Positions 11,001 to 17,923 of a DNA stretch of 64,000 bases are shown one piece after another. The notes beneath the pieces are model-generated. The model ran no database searches, was not told where the DNA came from, and saw nothing but the letters and a program-made list of their open reading frames with translations. The position numbers and the translations under genes were made by a program. The DNA is taken from the NCBI RefSeq assembly GCF_001610955.1, contig NZ_CP014335.1:2055001-2119000 (forward strand), in the 5' to 3' direction. Position 1 is the first letter of the stretch. Every line of letters starts with the position of its first letter. The DNA is from Geobacillus thermoleovorans. Its GTDB lineage: Bacteria; Bacillota; Bacilli; Bacillales; Anoxybacillaceae.

Positions 11001-11156
11001 TCATCCTCTCATTTTGTCGATCTCATCTAAGCATGACAGTGACATCATCGTCCGCGGTTTGCATGTCGCGATTTTCACCCCGCGCTTGCGGAATTTTTCA
11101 ACGAGGTGATGAATCACTTTTTTGCTTGCCGCCTCTTCCTCATGGGGATGTCCCAT
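11001..11156 (-). CDS. Small hypothetical protein (51 aa) before glpP
   Basis: A reading frame beginning MGHPHEEEAASKK and ending LDEIDKMRG, found by reading the 188-bp gap between the histidine kinase and glpP. AGGAG lies about 9 bp before its ATG. It is highly charged with no signal or membrane segment, is spaced 17 bp after the kinase stop and 15 bp before glpP, and fits between them as an operon gene. I recognise no family. Support is the ribosome site, spacing and lack of any other content. Confidence 0.55.
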   Translation of the reverse strand: MGHPHEEEAASKKVIHHLVEKFRKRGVKIATCKPRTMMSLSCLDEIDKMRG

Positions 11157-11173
11157 TGCCTCACGCTCCTCTC

Positions 11174-12571
11174 CTATTCCGCTTTCGGAATGGCGAGCTC
11201 CACCGTCGTTCCTTTCCCAACTTCGCTTTCCAACGCAATTTGCCCGCCGTACTTATCGATGATCTCCTTGGCGATCGAAAGGCCGAGCCCGGCGCCGCCT
11301 TGTTCGCGGCTGCGCGCCTTGTCGACGCGGTAAAAGCGCAAAAAAACGTTTTTCAGCTCTTCTTTCGGAATGCCGATGCCATAATCACGGATGGACACGA
11401 TGACAAACGGCCCTTCCTCGCGCAAGGAAATCGCGATTTGTTTCACTCGCTGAGAATATTTTACCGCATTGTCAAGCAAAATGAACAGCAATTGTTCAAA
11501 ATGATGTTTCGCCATCGCCGCGCGCGCAATCGGCTTATCCGGCTGGTCAATCAGAAATTGGAAATCCGGGTGCAAGACGCGGAAATTTTTGACGACTTGT
11601 CCGACAGCCGCCGCGGCATCCATCGGCGCGACCTCATCCGGCACCGTGATCGCCTCGGCGCGCGACAAGTCAAGAAGCTCGAGAACGAGCCGCTTCAGCC
11701 GCTCCGCTTCTTTCACCGCCGCCTCGAGCGATTCTTCTAAAATCTCTGGATTGTGCTTTCCCCATCGTTGCAGCAACGAAAGATGGCCTTGCAAAATGGC
11801 GAGCGGTGTGCGCAGTTCATGGGACGCATCCTCGACAAATTGCCGCTGCATGGCGAACGACCGCTCAATTTCATCCATCATGCCGTTGAACATCACCATC
11901 AGTTCCGCGATTTCATCGCGCGCCGGAGGCACATCAATGCGCCGTTTCAGCCCGTTGTTTTGAATGTCCGCCATCGTTTTGGCCAGCGTTTGCAACGGCC
12001 GGACGAAGCTTTGCGCCACGAACCGGCCGGCGACAGCGCTTGCCGCCATGGCCAAAAAGCCGATCGCCGTCATGATGAGAAAGAGTGTGTTGGTCACTTG
12101 CTGGAACCTCGCCAGCCGACGGGCGATCTCGATCGTTCCATGCAAGTTGCCGATATGAAGCGGCTGACGGAGCAGCAAAAATCGCTCATTGTTGATGAAA
12201 TGCTCATCCATCTTCCGCTTGTCGGGCATCTCGCTTGGCGATAGCGACACCGCCGCCCCATTTGAAACGGAGACGATGACGTTTCCTTTCTCATCCGTAA
12301 CGCGAATGAGCTGGTAGCGTTCATTCAGCTTTTCCAAAAACGCGCGGCTGCGGCGAATCCCTTCCCATGATAGATTACGTTTTTCCGCGTAATATGTTTC
12401 AATTTCCGCCACCGTTTGTTCCATCGTTTTTTCTTCTTCCTTCAGCAGCCATTGTTTGACCATATGATATTGCAAAAACGTAAACACAAAATACGTAATG
12501 AAAATCGCCCCGGCCGACAAAACGGTCAGCTTCCCTTTCAGCGAAAGCCGGCGAATCGCCTCCCTCTTCAT
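11174..12571 (-). CDS. Sensor histidine kinase (ArlS/YkoH-like)
   Basis: A 465-aa membrane two-component kinase. TM1 is about residues 13-35, an extracytoplasmic domain of about 120 residues follows, TM2 is about 160-185, and then a HAMP linker (VRPLQTLAKTMADIQ). The H box is FVEDASHELRTPLAIL, the N box LLDNAVKYSQ, and the G boxes DYGIGIP and GAGLGLSIAKE. It overlaps its response regulator by 4 bp (ATGA). Domain order resembles YkoH/ArlS; the signal is unknown. No obvious target operon adjoins it. Confidence 0.92.
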   Translation of the reverse strand: MKREAIRRLSLKGKLTVLSAGAIFITYFVFTFLQYHMVKQWLLKEEEKTMEQTVAEIETYYAEKRNLSWEGIRRSRAFLEKLNERYQLIRVTDEKGNVIVSVSNGAAVSLSPSEMPDKRKMDEHFINNERFLLLRQPLHIGNLHGTIEIARRLARFQQVTNTLFLIMTAIGFLAMAASAVAGRFVAQSFVRPLQTLAKTMADIQNNGLKRRIDVPPARDEIAELMVMFNGMMDEIERSFAMQRQFVEDASHELRTPLAILQGHLSLLQRWGKHNPEILEESLEAAVKEAERLKRLVLELLDLSRAEAITVPDEVAPMDAAAAVGQVVKNFRVLHPDFQFLIDQPDKPIARAAMAKHHFEQLLFILLDNAVKYSQRVKQIAISLREEGPFVIVSIRDYGIGIPKEELKNVFLRFYRVDKARSREQGGAGLGLSIAKEIIDKYGGQIALESEVGKGTTVELAIPKAE

Positions 12572-13242
12572 GGCCGCATCACATATCCCGTGCCGCGCAC
12601 CGTTTGGATATACCGCTCTTTATCGTGTTCGTCAAGCTTTTGCCGCAAATAGCGAACGTAGACGTCAACGACGTTCGTCTCAACCTCGGCGTCGAACCCC
12701 CACACTTTGTCAAGGAGCGCATCACGCGTCAAGACAACATTGATGTTTTGCATAAAGGCGACGAGCAAATCGTATTCGCGCTTCGTCAGCTCAATAAATT
12801 CGTCTCCTTTTTTCACTGTGCGCGCCTGCACGTCAACGACTAAATCTTTAAACGTCAACACTTGGGCGTTCGCTTCCGGATGAACGCGGCGGAACAAGGC
12901 GCGGATGCGGGCGAGCAGCTCTTCAATGGCAAACGGTTTGACGATGTAGTCATCGGCCCCGTTATCGAGCCCCATGACGCGGTCAAACACGCTGTCGCGC
13001 GCTGTGATCATGATGATCGGCGTCGATTTCGCCGCCCGGATGCGGCGGCATACTTCCATGCCATTTAAACGCGGCAGCATCACATCAAGCAAAATGAGAT
13101 CCCACTGCTCCGAAAGAGCGAGCTCGAGCCCTTCGCGTCCATCGGCGCATACATGCACGTCAAAGCCTTCGTGCTTTAAATCAAGCTCCAAAAACCGGGC
13201 GAGCCCGGCTTCATCTTCAATCAATAAAATACGTCCGTTCAT
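12568..13242 (-). CDS. OmpR/PhoB-family response regulator (ArlR/YkoG-like)
   Basis: A 224-aa regulator: receiver domain residues 1-120 with phospho-acceptor D53 (LLDVMLPRLN), acidic pocket IEDE, and K102 (DDYIVKPF). The C-terminal winged helix, about 130-224, ends RGTGYVMRP. The start at 13242 follows AGAGGAGG; a longer frame to 13281 has no ribosome site. It is first in the pair with the kinase. Confidence 0.94.
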   Translation of the reverse strand: MNGRILLIEDEAGLARFLELDLKHEGFDVHVCADGREGLELALSEQWDLILLDVMLPRLNGMEVCRRIRAAKSTPIIMITARDSVFDRVMGLDNGADDYIVKPFAIEELLARIRALFRRVHPEANAQVLTFKDLVVDVQARTVKKGDEFIELTKREYDLLVAFMQNINVVLTRDALLDKVWGFDAEVETNVVDVYVRYLRQKLDEHDKERYIQTVRGTGYVMRP

Positions 13243-13353
13243 CAGTTGCTCCTCCTCTCTTGCGGCTGTTGCTGCTTCCACCTTTATACATCTTTAACTA
13301 TACACAACAAATCGTTCACCGCCAACGGGCAGCCAGCAGTCAAAAAAGGAATG

Positions 13354-13374
13354 GGGCGCCTGTTAGGGACGCCC
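13354..13374 (-). terminator. Possible terminator of the 40-aa membrane miniprotein gene
   Basis: The minus strand can fold GGGCG..CGCCC with an inner 3-bp extension and a 2-nt bulge, followed 7 nt later by UUUUUU (13342-13347). It is imperfect but lies 39 bp after the small gene. Confidence 0.4.
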
Positions 13375-13412
13375 TCAAAAATGAATCGGCAAAAAGCGGC
13401 GCAGGCAGCTGT

Positions 13413-13535
13413 TTATGAATGGCGGTCAACGATCCAATCAACAATGGCTTGAACGATTTCAAACACTTGATAAGAAAGAAGCGACACGGCTGTTCCCGAA
13501 AAAAACAATGTCACCAGCCAATGAACCCAATGCAT
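13413..13535 (-). CDS. Single-pass membrane miniprotein (40 aa)
   Basis: A 40-codon frame starting MHWVHWLVTLFFSG and ending VDWIVDRHS. GGAGGAGGG lies about 9 bp before the ATG, a very strong ribosome site. One hydrophobic helix spans about residues 3-33, with an acidic/basic C-terminus. TATAAT (13607-13612, minus strand) lies 70 bp upstream and a possible terminator follows. The family is not recognised; it could be a small regulatory membrane peptide. It is separate from the response regulator, 170 bp downstream. Confidence 0.6.
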   Translation of the reverse strand: MHWVHWLVTLFFSGTAVSLLSYQVFEIVQAIVDWIVDRHS

Positions 13536-13765
13536 CGCGCCATCCCTCCTCCCGCCGCCGGGCAACCGACAGCGTTATTGATGTGCATCTCATGGATGGT
13601 GGTGTCATTATATTCCATCCGGGTTAAAACAAGATGAAAACTCTCTAAAAAAGTATGAAGTAGCTTTTTTTGCGCTCTGTACATACATTGACAGTGAATC
13701 GCTTTGCCAATCGGCAGCGTCCCGACAGAACCATTTCGCTGTTTTGAAAAAAGGAGGAGAGCGCA

Positions 13766-14230
13766 ATGAATGAATCGTTTCAACCACCAGCCAATGGGGG
13801 AGGCCATCACCCGTTCCATCATTTGCGGAAAATGATGAATCAATGGTTTGATGAACGGCCGCTGCAAAAACTGTTTGAAACGCTCGATGACTATTTCGCA
13901 CAAACGTTTGCTGCAGCGTACATTCCGATCGAGGTGAAAGAGACGAAGCACGATTACCAAATCATTGTCCGGCTGCCTGACATCAAAAGGGAACAAATCA
14001 GCTTGCAATGGCAGGAAGATGGGCTGCAGCTGATCGTCGATCACAATGAAACAATTGAATCGGCAGATCATCACGGCCATGTATACGAACGCCGCCACGC
14101 ACGGCGGCGCGTGGCGCGGCTGATTCCGTTTCCGTATCCGGTCGCTGAGCATGAGGTGAAAGCCTCGTTTCAAAATGGGACGCTCACCATCCAGCTGCCG
14201 CAAAAACGGAAATATATCGATATCGATTGA
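13766..14230 (+). CDS. Hsp20/alpha-crystallin family protein, divergent
   Basis: A 154-aa small heat shock protein with a His/Asn-rich N-terminus (GGGHHPFHHLRKMMNQ), an alpha-crystallin domain from about residue 50 (YIPIEVKETKHDYQIIVRLPDI) and the C-terminal block FQNGTLTIQLPQKRKYIDID. It lacks the usual C-terminal I-x-I tail. AAAGGAGG lies before the ATG. Much more diverged than the first Hsp20 in this window; monocistronic with its own terminator. Confidence 0.88.
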   Translation: MNESFQPPANGGGHHPFHHLRKMMNQWFDERPLQKLFETLDDYFAQTFAAAYIPIEVKETKHDYQIIVRLPDIKREQISLQWQEDGLQLIVDHNETIESADHHGHVYERRHARRRVARLIPFPYPVAEHEVKASFQNGTLTIQLPQKRKYIDID

Positions 14231-14297
14231 AGACGATCCAGCCTGTGTGTGCGTTCAAAAACCATTTTGGCAGCGGCCAGCGCCGCGCTTGGACGTG

Positions 14298-14333
14298 AAA
14301 CAAGCCGTTCCCTTCATGGGGAGCGGCTTGTTT
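14298..14333 (+). terminator. Terminator of second hsp20
   Basis: AAACAAGCCG and CGGCTTGTTT arms around TTCCC..GGGGA, a long hairpin followed by TTTCTT. Confidence 0.75.
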
Positions 14334-14345
14334 CTTATCCAGCTT

Positions 14346-14483
14346 CTATTGTTTATGGGGTGAATTTCCGGAACGTTCGCCCTCTTCCGGCGTTCCTTTT
14401 TTGATCACCCATTCGTTGGCGATTTCCTCGCGGTGGTTCGTGTATTTGTTTTTCCGCTTCCAGTTGTCGTTGCGGTCTGTCAC
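14346..14483 (-). CDS. Small hypothetical protein (45 aa)
   Basis: A hydrophilic frame, GTG start at 14483 (TDRNDNWKRKNKYTNHREE...) preceded by AAGGGGG at 8 bp; alternative ATG starts at 14489 and 14510. It is rich in Lys, Asn, Glu and Arg with no membrane segment, like many small forespore or unknown Bacillus proteins. It lies divergent from the ybxH/csgA pair. No family recognised. Confidence 0.5.
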   Translation of the reverse strand: MTDRNDNWKRKNKYTNHREEIANEWVIKKGTPEEGERSGNSPHKQ

Positions 14484-14593
14484 CGCCATCACCCCCTTAT
14501 TGTTTGCCATTCGCTTGCCTTGCCGCGGCCAACACGATGCATACATACTTTCTCGGCTGACAAGCTACGCTACTGATAGGAGGTGCAAAACGA

Positions 14594-14779
14594 ATGGCGA
14601 AACTGCCCGATTTCAAACAATTGAACGACCGACTGATCAACGAGCCGTCGGATGAGCCGATGCTTGTCATCAAAACAAACCTCGACCCGGACCGCGTGAC
14701 GGAAGAAAATCCGTACGTCCAAGGCCGCACAAACACAAGCAAAGAGTTTGTCTCTTTTTTCGAAGGGGGCGGACGATGA
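14594..14779 (+). CDS. YbxH-like small protein upstream of csgA
   Basis: A 61-aa protein with the block EENPYVQGRTNTSKEFVSFFEGGGR at its C-terminus. From memory, B. subtilis csgA is preceded by the similar-sized ybxH; the pairing here suggests the same. TAGGAGG lies before the ATG and the stop overlaps the csgA-like start (ATGA). Function unknown, probably sporulation-linked by association. Confidence 0.6.
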   Translation: MAKLPDFKQLNDRLINEPSDEPMLVIKTNLDPDRVTEENPYVQGRTNTSKEFVSFFEGGGR

Positions 14780-15033
14780 TGGAACAAACACTCGCTTACT
14801 TGCGCGAAGTGCTGTCCAACTATTTGGATCACCACGGCGACACCCCAAAACGCATTTACAAAAAACTGATCAGCAAACCATACCGAGGCGAAGGGGAATT
14901 TGTCCGCGACTTGACGCAAGAAGAAAGCGCCTTTTTGGATCGCATTTTGCCCCATGAAATCCGCTATGCGATGGATGAGCGCGATTATGAGCGCGTGTAT
15001 CAGCTCAATGAAGTGTATGAATTGCTCATTTGA
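14776..15033 (+). CDS. csgA: CsgA-like sporulation protein (sigma-G regulon type)
   Basis: An 85-aa charged, helical protein. The ends LAYLREVLSN and QLNEVYELLI match my memory of B. subtilis CsgA, a small sigma-G-dependent sporulation protein. It is translationally coupled to the 61-aa gene before it and followed by a strong terminator. In B. subtilis the csgA locus lies elsewhere on the chromosome, so this position beside yppG is a local difference. Identification is from remembered sequence. Confidence 0.72.
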   Translation: MMEQTLAYLREVLSNYLDHHGDTPKRIYKKLISKPYRGEGEFVRDLTQEESAFLDRILPHEIRYAMDERDYERVYQLNEVYELLI

Positions 15034-15041
15034 CAACGTGA

Positions 15042-15074
15042 AAACCGCTCCCCGTGCAAACGGCGGAGCGGTTT
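15042..15074 (+). terminator. Terminator of the csgA-like gene
   Basis: AAACCGCTCC (15042-15051) pairs with GGAGCGGTTT (15065-15074), then CCCTTTTTC. Confidence 0.8.
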
Positions 15075-15116
15075 CCCTTTTTCAAGCGCGCTCGACCGTC
15101 GCGCCATGACGCGGTT

Positions 15117-15464
15117 TCATTTTTTAAACGTACCGAGCAATCCTTTCAACACGCCATTCACTTGATTGACCGTATTGATCATTTGCCCCACGGTACTCAT
15201 CATTTTGTTGATATCGTACGTTCCGTCGCTGTTTTTAAACTGGGCGAGAAACGACGGGCGCGGCGGCGGCAAAAGCGGCCCCGGCTTTGGGTATGACGCC
15301 GGATGGGGAGGCGGGGCGGCATGGGTGGACGGAAAAAAGGGCCAGTGCCCCGGCGCCGATGGAAAAGATGAACCTCCATAGTGGAAGTAAGGATGATAAT
15401 GGCTGCCTAAGCCATAGGGACCATACGTGGGCGGTGGTAAAACCGGGCGCGAGTAACGATGCAT
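15117..15464 (-). CDS. yppG: YppG-like Pro/His/Tyr-rich protein, probable spore coat
   Basis: A 115-aa protein whose first 75 residues are rich in Pro, His, Tyr, Gly and Phe (PPPTYGPYGLGSHYHPYFHYGG). The conserved C-terminal block FLAQFKNSDGTYDINKMMSTVGQM is typical of YppG, reported in B. subtilis among coat-associated proteins. A CATATACTA sequence (minus strand, 15617-15625) resembles a sigma-K -10 about 150 bp upstream. It is divergent from yppF. The coat role is inferred. Confidence 0.8.
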   Translation of the reverse strand: MHRYSRPVLPPPTYGPYGLGSHYHPYFHYGGSSFPSAPGHWPFFPSTHAAPPPHPASYPKPGPLLPPPRPSFLAQFKNSDGTYDINKMMSTVGQMINTVNQVNGVLKGLLGTFKK

Positions 15465-15749
15465 ATTCCTTCTCCCCCATTGTTGGTGTCCATTCCCCCT
15501 TGCCTAGAAAGCGGCTCGTACAGGCAAGATGCGGCCGTGCGCTGTTTCGCACGCAAACGAACAACATTCATGCTGATGAGCCACCAACCTTCCAGGCCGA
15601 AGAGGTGGGCTGCCACTAGTATATGTGACGGCGCCCGATGGCGTGTACGGACATGTCATCTCTTGTCGGAAGTTTTAATTTTCCGAAATCATTCTTTCTT
15701 CCTATTTTCATGGTACGATGTAAAAAAGGGGGAAGGGGGAAAAGCATCA

Positions 15750-15950
15750 ATGAACGTGACGGAGTTAAAGCATAAGTTTATGGCGGTCAAACATTGCGAA
15801 CCGGCTGAGGCGAACGAACTGCTTGATTTTGCCCGCCGTCTGTATTTGCGCGGGGAAATTTCGCTCGCCGAGTACCGTGATCTCGTGCGTGAGCTCGAAA
15901 AAGCCGGCGCCTCTCAGCCGGATGAAGCAGGGGAATACGCTGGGCTGTAG
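15750..15950 (+). CDS. yppF: YppF-like protein
   Basis: A 66-aa soluble protein of the YppF family, function unknown. The helical body MNVTELKHKFMAVK...LLDFARRLYLRGEISLAEYRDLVRELE is characteristic. ATG at 15750 follows GGGGGA at 9 bp. TGGTACGAT (about 15707-15715) may be an extended -10. Gene order yppG-yppF-yppE is that of B. subtilis. Confidence 0.8.
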   Translation: MNVTELKHKFMAVKHCEPAEANELLDFARRLYLRGEISLAEYRDLVRELEKAGASQPDEAGEYAGL

Positions 15951-16069
15951 GACGATGAGGGAGCTTTTCCCTTCTTTTTTTTGCCCCTGTTCCTCAAGAC
16001 GCATAAAAAACGATGTTTCTTCCCACCCTAAAGAGGCAAGAGGAATTGTCGTGCAAGGGGGGATTGGCG

Positions 16070-16240
16070 ATGGGTCGAGGCGTCCACTTTAACCATAAAT
16101 TGAAAGGCCATGACCATGAAAAGCCGAAACATGGAAAACCAGCGCCGCCCAAGCATACGGAGCGGGTCGAATACGAGATCAACACCGTCGCTACTGCAGA
16201 AGGCGGCCCTGTCTCGATCACAACAGGCAAAGACACATAA
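16070..16240 (+). CDS. Small His/Lys-rich hypothetical protein (56 aa)
   Basis: A frame starting MGRGVHFNHKLKGHDHEKPKH preceded by AAGGGGGG and followed by a strong bidirectional terminator. Histidines cluster in the first 30 residues (six) with several Lys-Pro pairs; the C-terminal half is acidic/neutral. No family recognised; possible metal or nucleic-acid binding is only suggested by composition. Confidence 0.6.
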   Translation: MGRGVHFNHKLKGHDHEKPKHGKPAPPKHTERVEYEINTVATAEGGPVSITTGKDT

Positions 16241-16251
16241 AACAAAAAAGG

Positions 16252-16289
16252 GGGCTGATCCAAAACGCACTCGCGTTTTGGGTCAGCCC
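16252..16289. terminator. Bidirectional terminator between the 56-aa gene and yppE
   Basis: GGGCTGA..CCAAAACGC pairs with GCGTTTTGG..TCAGCCC, with A and T tracts on both sides; it serves the convergent genes. Confidence 0.85.
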
Positions 16290-16320
16290 TTTTTCCGTGC
16301 GGCCGCTTTCTCCTGCCCCG

Positions 16321-16704
16321 TCAAAGCCTCTCCTTGCCTGCTTCGGTCGTGTCGTCAAGCCGTTCCTTGACAAGCGCCAGCGTATAAGCGACGGCCTGGC
16401 TGTATTGCTTGATGCGGCGCTCAGGAACGGATGGATAAAATGCCTCAACGCACAGCTTCGCCATATGGTCGGCGGCGGCTTCAATTTGCCGCTCATGGAC
16501 ATATTTCGGCCGCGCATGGCGGACCCAGCGGGAAGCGGCGTCCTTCCACCGTTCGGCAACGGCCTGCACCTCTTCGGCCATCGGTTTCACGTCGCCAAAA
16601 AAATCCGGCTCCTCGTTCCGCTCGCGGGCGCGCCGGGCGATCAAAAGCAACTGTTCGTTGTATTGTTGCAGCCGCTTCGTCAACGCCTTAAGCTCTTTTT
16701 CCAT
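16321..16704 (-). CDS. yppE: YppE family protein (DUF1798)
   Basis: A 127-aa predicted four-helix-bundle protein of unknown function, matching YppE in length and helical pattern (LTKRLQQYNEQLLLIARRARE; EAFYPSVPERRIKQYSQAVAYTLALVKE). It is located, as in B. subtilis, between yppF and recU. AGGAGG lies upstream of the ATG. Confidence 0.85.
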   Translation of the reverse strand: MEKELKALTKRLQQYNEQLLLIARRARERNEEPDFFGDVKPMAEEVQAVAERWKDAASRWVRHARPKYVHERQIEAAADHMAKLCVEAFYPSVPERRIKQYSQAVAYTLALVKERLDDTTEAGKERL

Positions 16705-16820
16705 GGCGCCTCCTCCTTATCCATGCCGGCAAATCCGGTTTGCCCATGTGCCCTATGGCCCGGAGAACGGATGCGTTTTGCCGCGATGCGCTTCTGTTTA
16801 ATGATACCATACCGACCGGC

Positions 16821-17063
16821 TCACACCAAATACAGTTTCGACGAAAGCGGAAGTGCAGCACGCTGCTTCTCCTTCTCAAGCCGCTGTTCCACGCCGGCGA
16901 TCTGCCCTTCAAGCCGCCCGAGCTGCGCTTGATTTTGCGTATAACGCTCTTCGATGACATCGGCGATCACTTTTTCCATTTTCGCATCGACCTGCTCGAT
17001 GAGTGCCACAATTTCCTGCAGCTGCTTTTCGATCTCCTCTTTTTTCACGAGCCGTTTTTCCAT
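16821..17063 (-). CDS. Coiled-coil hypothetical protein (80 aa)
   Basis: The frame begins MEKRLVKKEEIEKQLQEI and is almost entirely heptad-like helix to about residue 70. The start at 17063 follows GGGGGAG; an upstream extension to 17135 has no ribosome site. It is divergent from recU and upstream of yppE. No family recognised; possibly a small scaffold or spore protein. Confidence 0.6.
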   Translation of the reverse strand: MEKRLVKKEEIEKQLQEIVALIEQVDAKMEKVIADVIEERYTQNQAQLGRLEGQIAGVEQRLEKEKQRAALPLSSKLYLV

Positions 17064-17251
17064 TCCCTCTCCCCCATTTCTCGCATGATGATATTCCATT
17101 CGCGGCGGGAAGGACGACTCCTGCTGCGGCGACAAAAGTAGAACGAATTCGGCAAAGAAAGTGGCAAGCAGCCGCCATTCGACATTGACCTCCTTCGCTT
17201 GCCTTCAGTCGAAAGGAGGAAAAGAAAAAGAGCGCATATGACCGGAGCGTA

Positions 17252-17260
17252 TGGTATAAT
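17252..17260 (+). promoter_or_regulatory. Extended -10 promoter of recU
   Basis: TGGTATAAT lies 28 bp before the recU start: a perfect -10 with an upstream TG; no good -35. Confidence 0.6.
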
Positions 17261-17287
17261 AAAAACCATTCAAAGGAGATGAACGCG

Positions 17288-17890
17288 ATGGCACTCAAAT
17301 ACCCGAGCGGAAAAGAGTATCGCGGAAACAAGCCGAACGCCGCGCGCCGGCCGGCGGCCGATTATGCCAATCGCGGCATGACGCTCGAAGACGACTTAAA
17401 CGCGACGAATGAATATTACCGGGAACGCGGCATCGCTGTCATCCATAAAAAGCCGACCCCGGTGCAAATCGTGCGCGTCGACTATCCGAAACGGAGCGCC
17501 GCCGTCATTACCGAAGCCTACTTCCGGCAAGCGTCGACGACCGACTACAACGGTGTGTACCGCGGCAAGTACATCGACTTTGAGGCGAAAGAGACAAAAA
17601 ACAAAACGGCGTTTCCGCTGAAAAATTTCCACGCTCATCAAATCCGCCATATGGAGCAAGTCGTCGCCCACGGCGGCATTTGTTTTGCGATTTTGCGTTT
17701 TTCTTTGCTCAATGAAACGTATTTGCTTGACGCCTCTCATTTGATCGCTTGGTGGAACAAACAGGAAGCCGGCGGACGAAAGTCGATTCCGAAACAAGAG
17801 ATCGAACGGCATGGACATTCCATTCCGCTTGGCTACCAGCCGAGAATTGATTATATTAGTGTAGTAGACAACGTGTACTTCACCCGTTGA
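17288..17890 (+). CDS. recU: Holliday junction resolvase RecU
   Basis: A 200-aa endonuclease that cleaves Holliday junctions and modulates RecA. The conserved stretches [40 protein letters not shown] and [24 protein letters not shown] carry the nuclease acidic residues and Lys. ATG 17288 is chosen: AAAGGAG overlaps the earlier ATG at 17279. It is followed 33 bp later by the PBP gene, the conserved recU-ponA pair. Confidence 0.95.
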   Translation: MALKYPSGKEYRGNKPNAARRPAADYANRGMTLEDDLNATNEYYRERGIAVIHKKPTPVQIVRVDYPKRSAAVITEAYFRQASTTDYNGVYRGKYIDFEAKETKNKTAFPLKNFHAHQIRHMEQVVAHGGICFAILRFSLLNETYLLDASHLIAWWNKQEAGGRKSIPKQEIERHGHSIPLGYQPRIDYISVVDNVYFTR

Positions 17891-17923
17891 AGTGAAAACT
17901 TGTAAGAAAGGCAGGATTTGCTT

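Noticed and set aside
13415..13637. Plus-strand frames in the 13.4-13.6 kb gap
   Set aside because: No ribosome site; they are antisense to the better supported 40-aa membrane miniprotein.
13511..14203. 230-aa minus-strand frame over the second hsp20
   Set aside because: It is the antisense shadow of a clear Hsp20 gene and lacks recognisable domains.
14539..14573. Sigma-G promoter immediately before the ybxH-like gene
   Set aside because: Loose matches place the start on top of the ribosome site, leaving no room for a leader.
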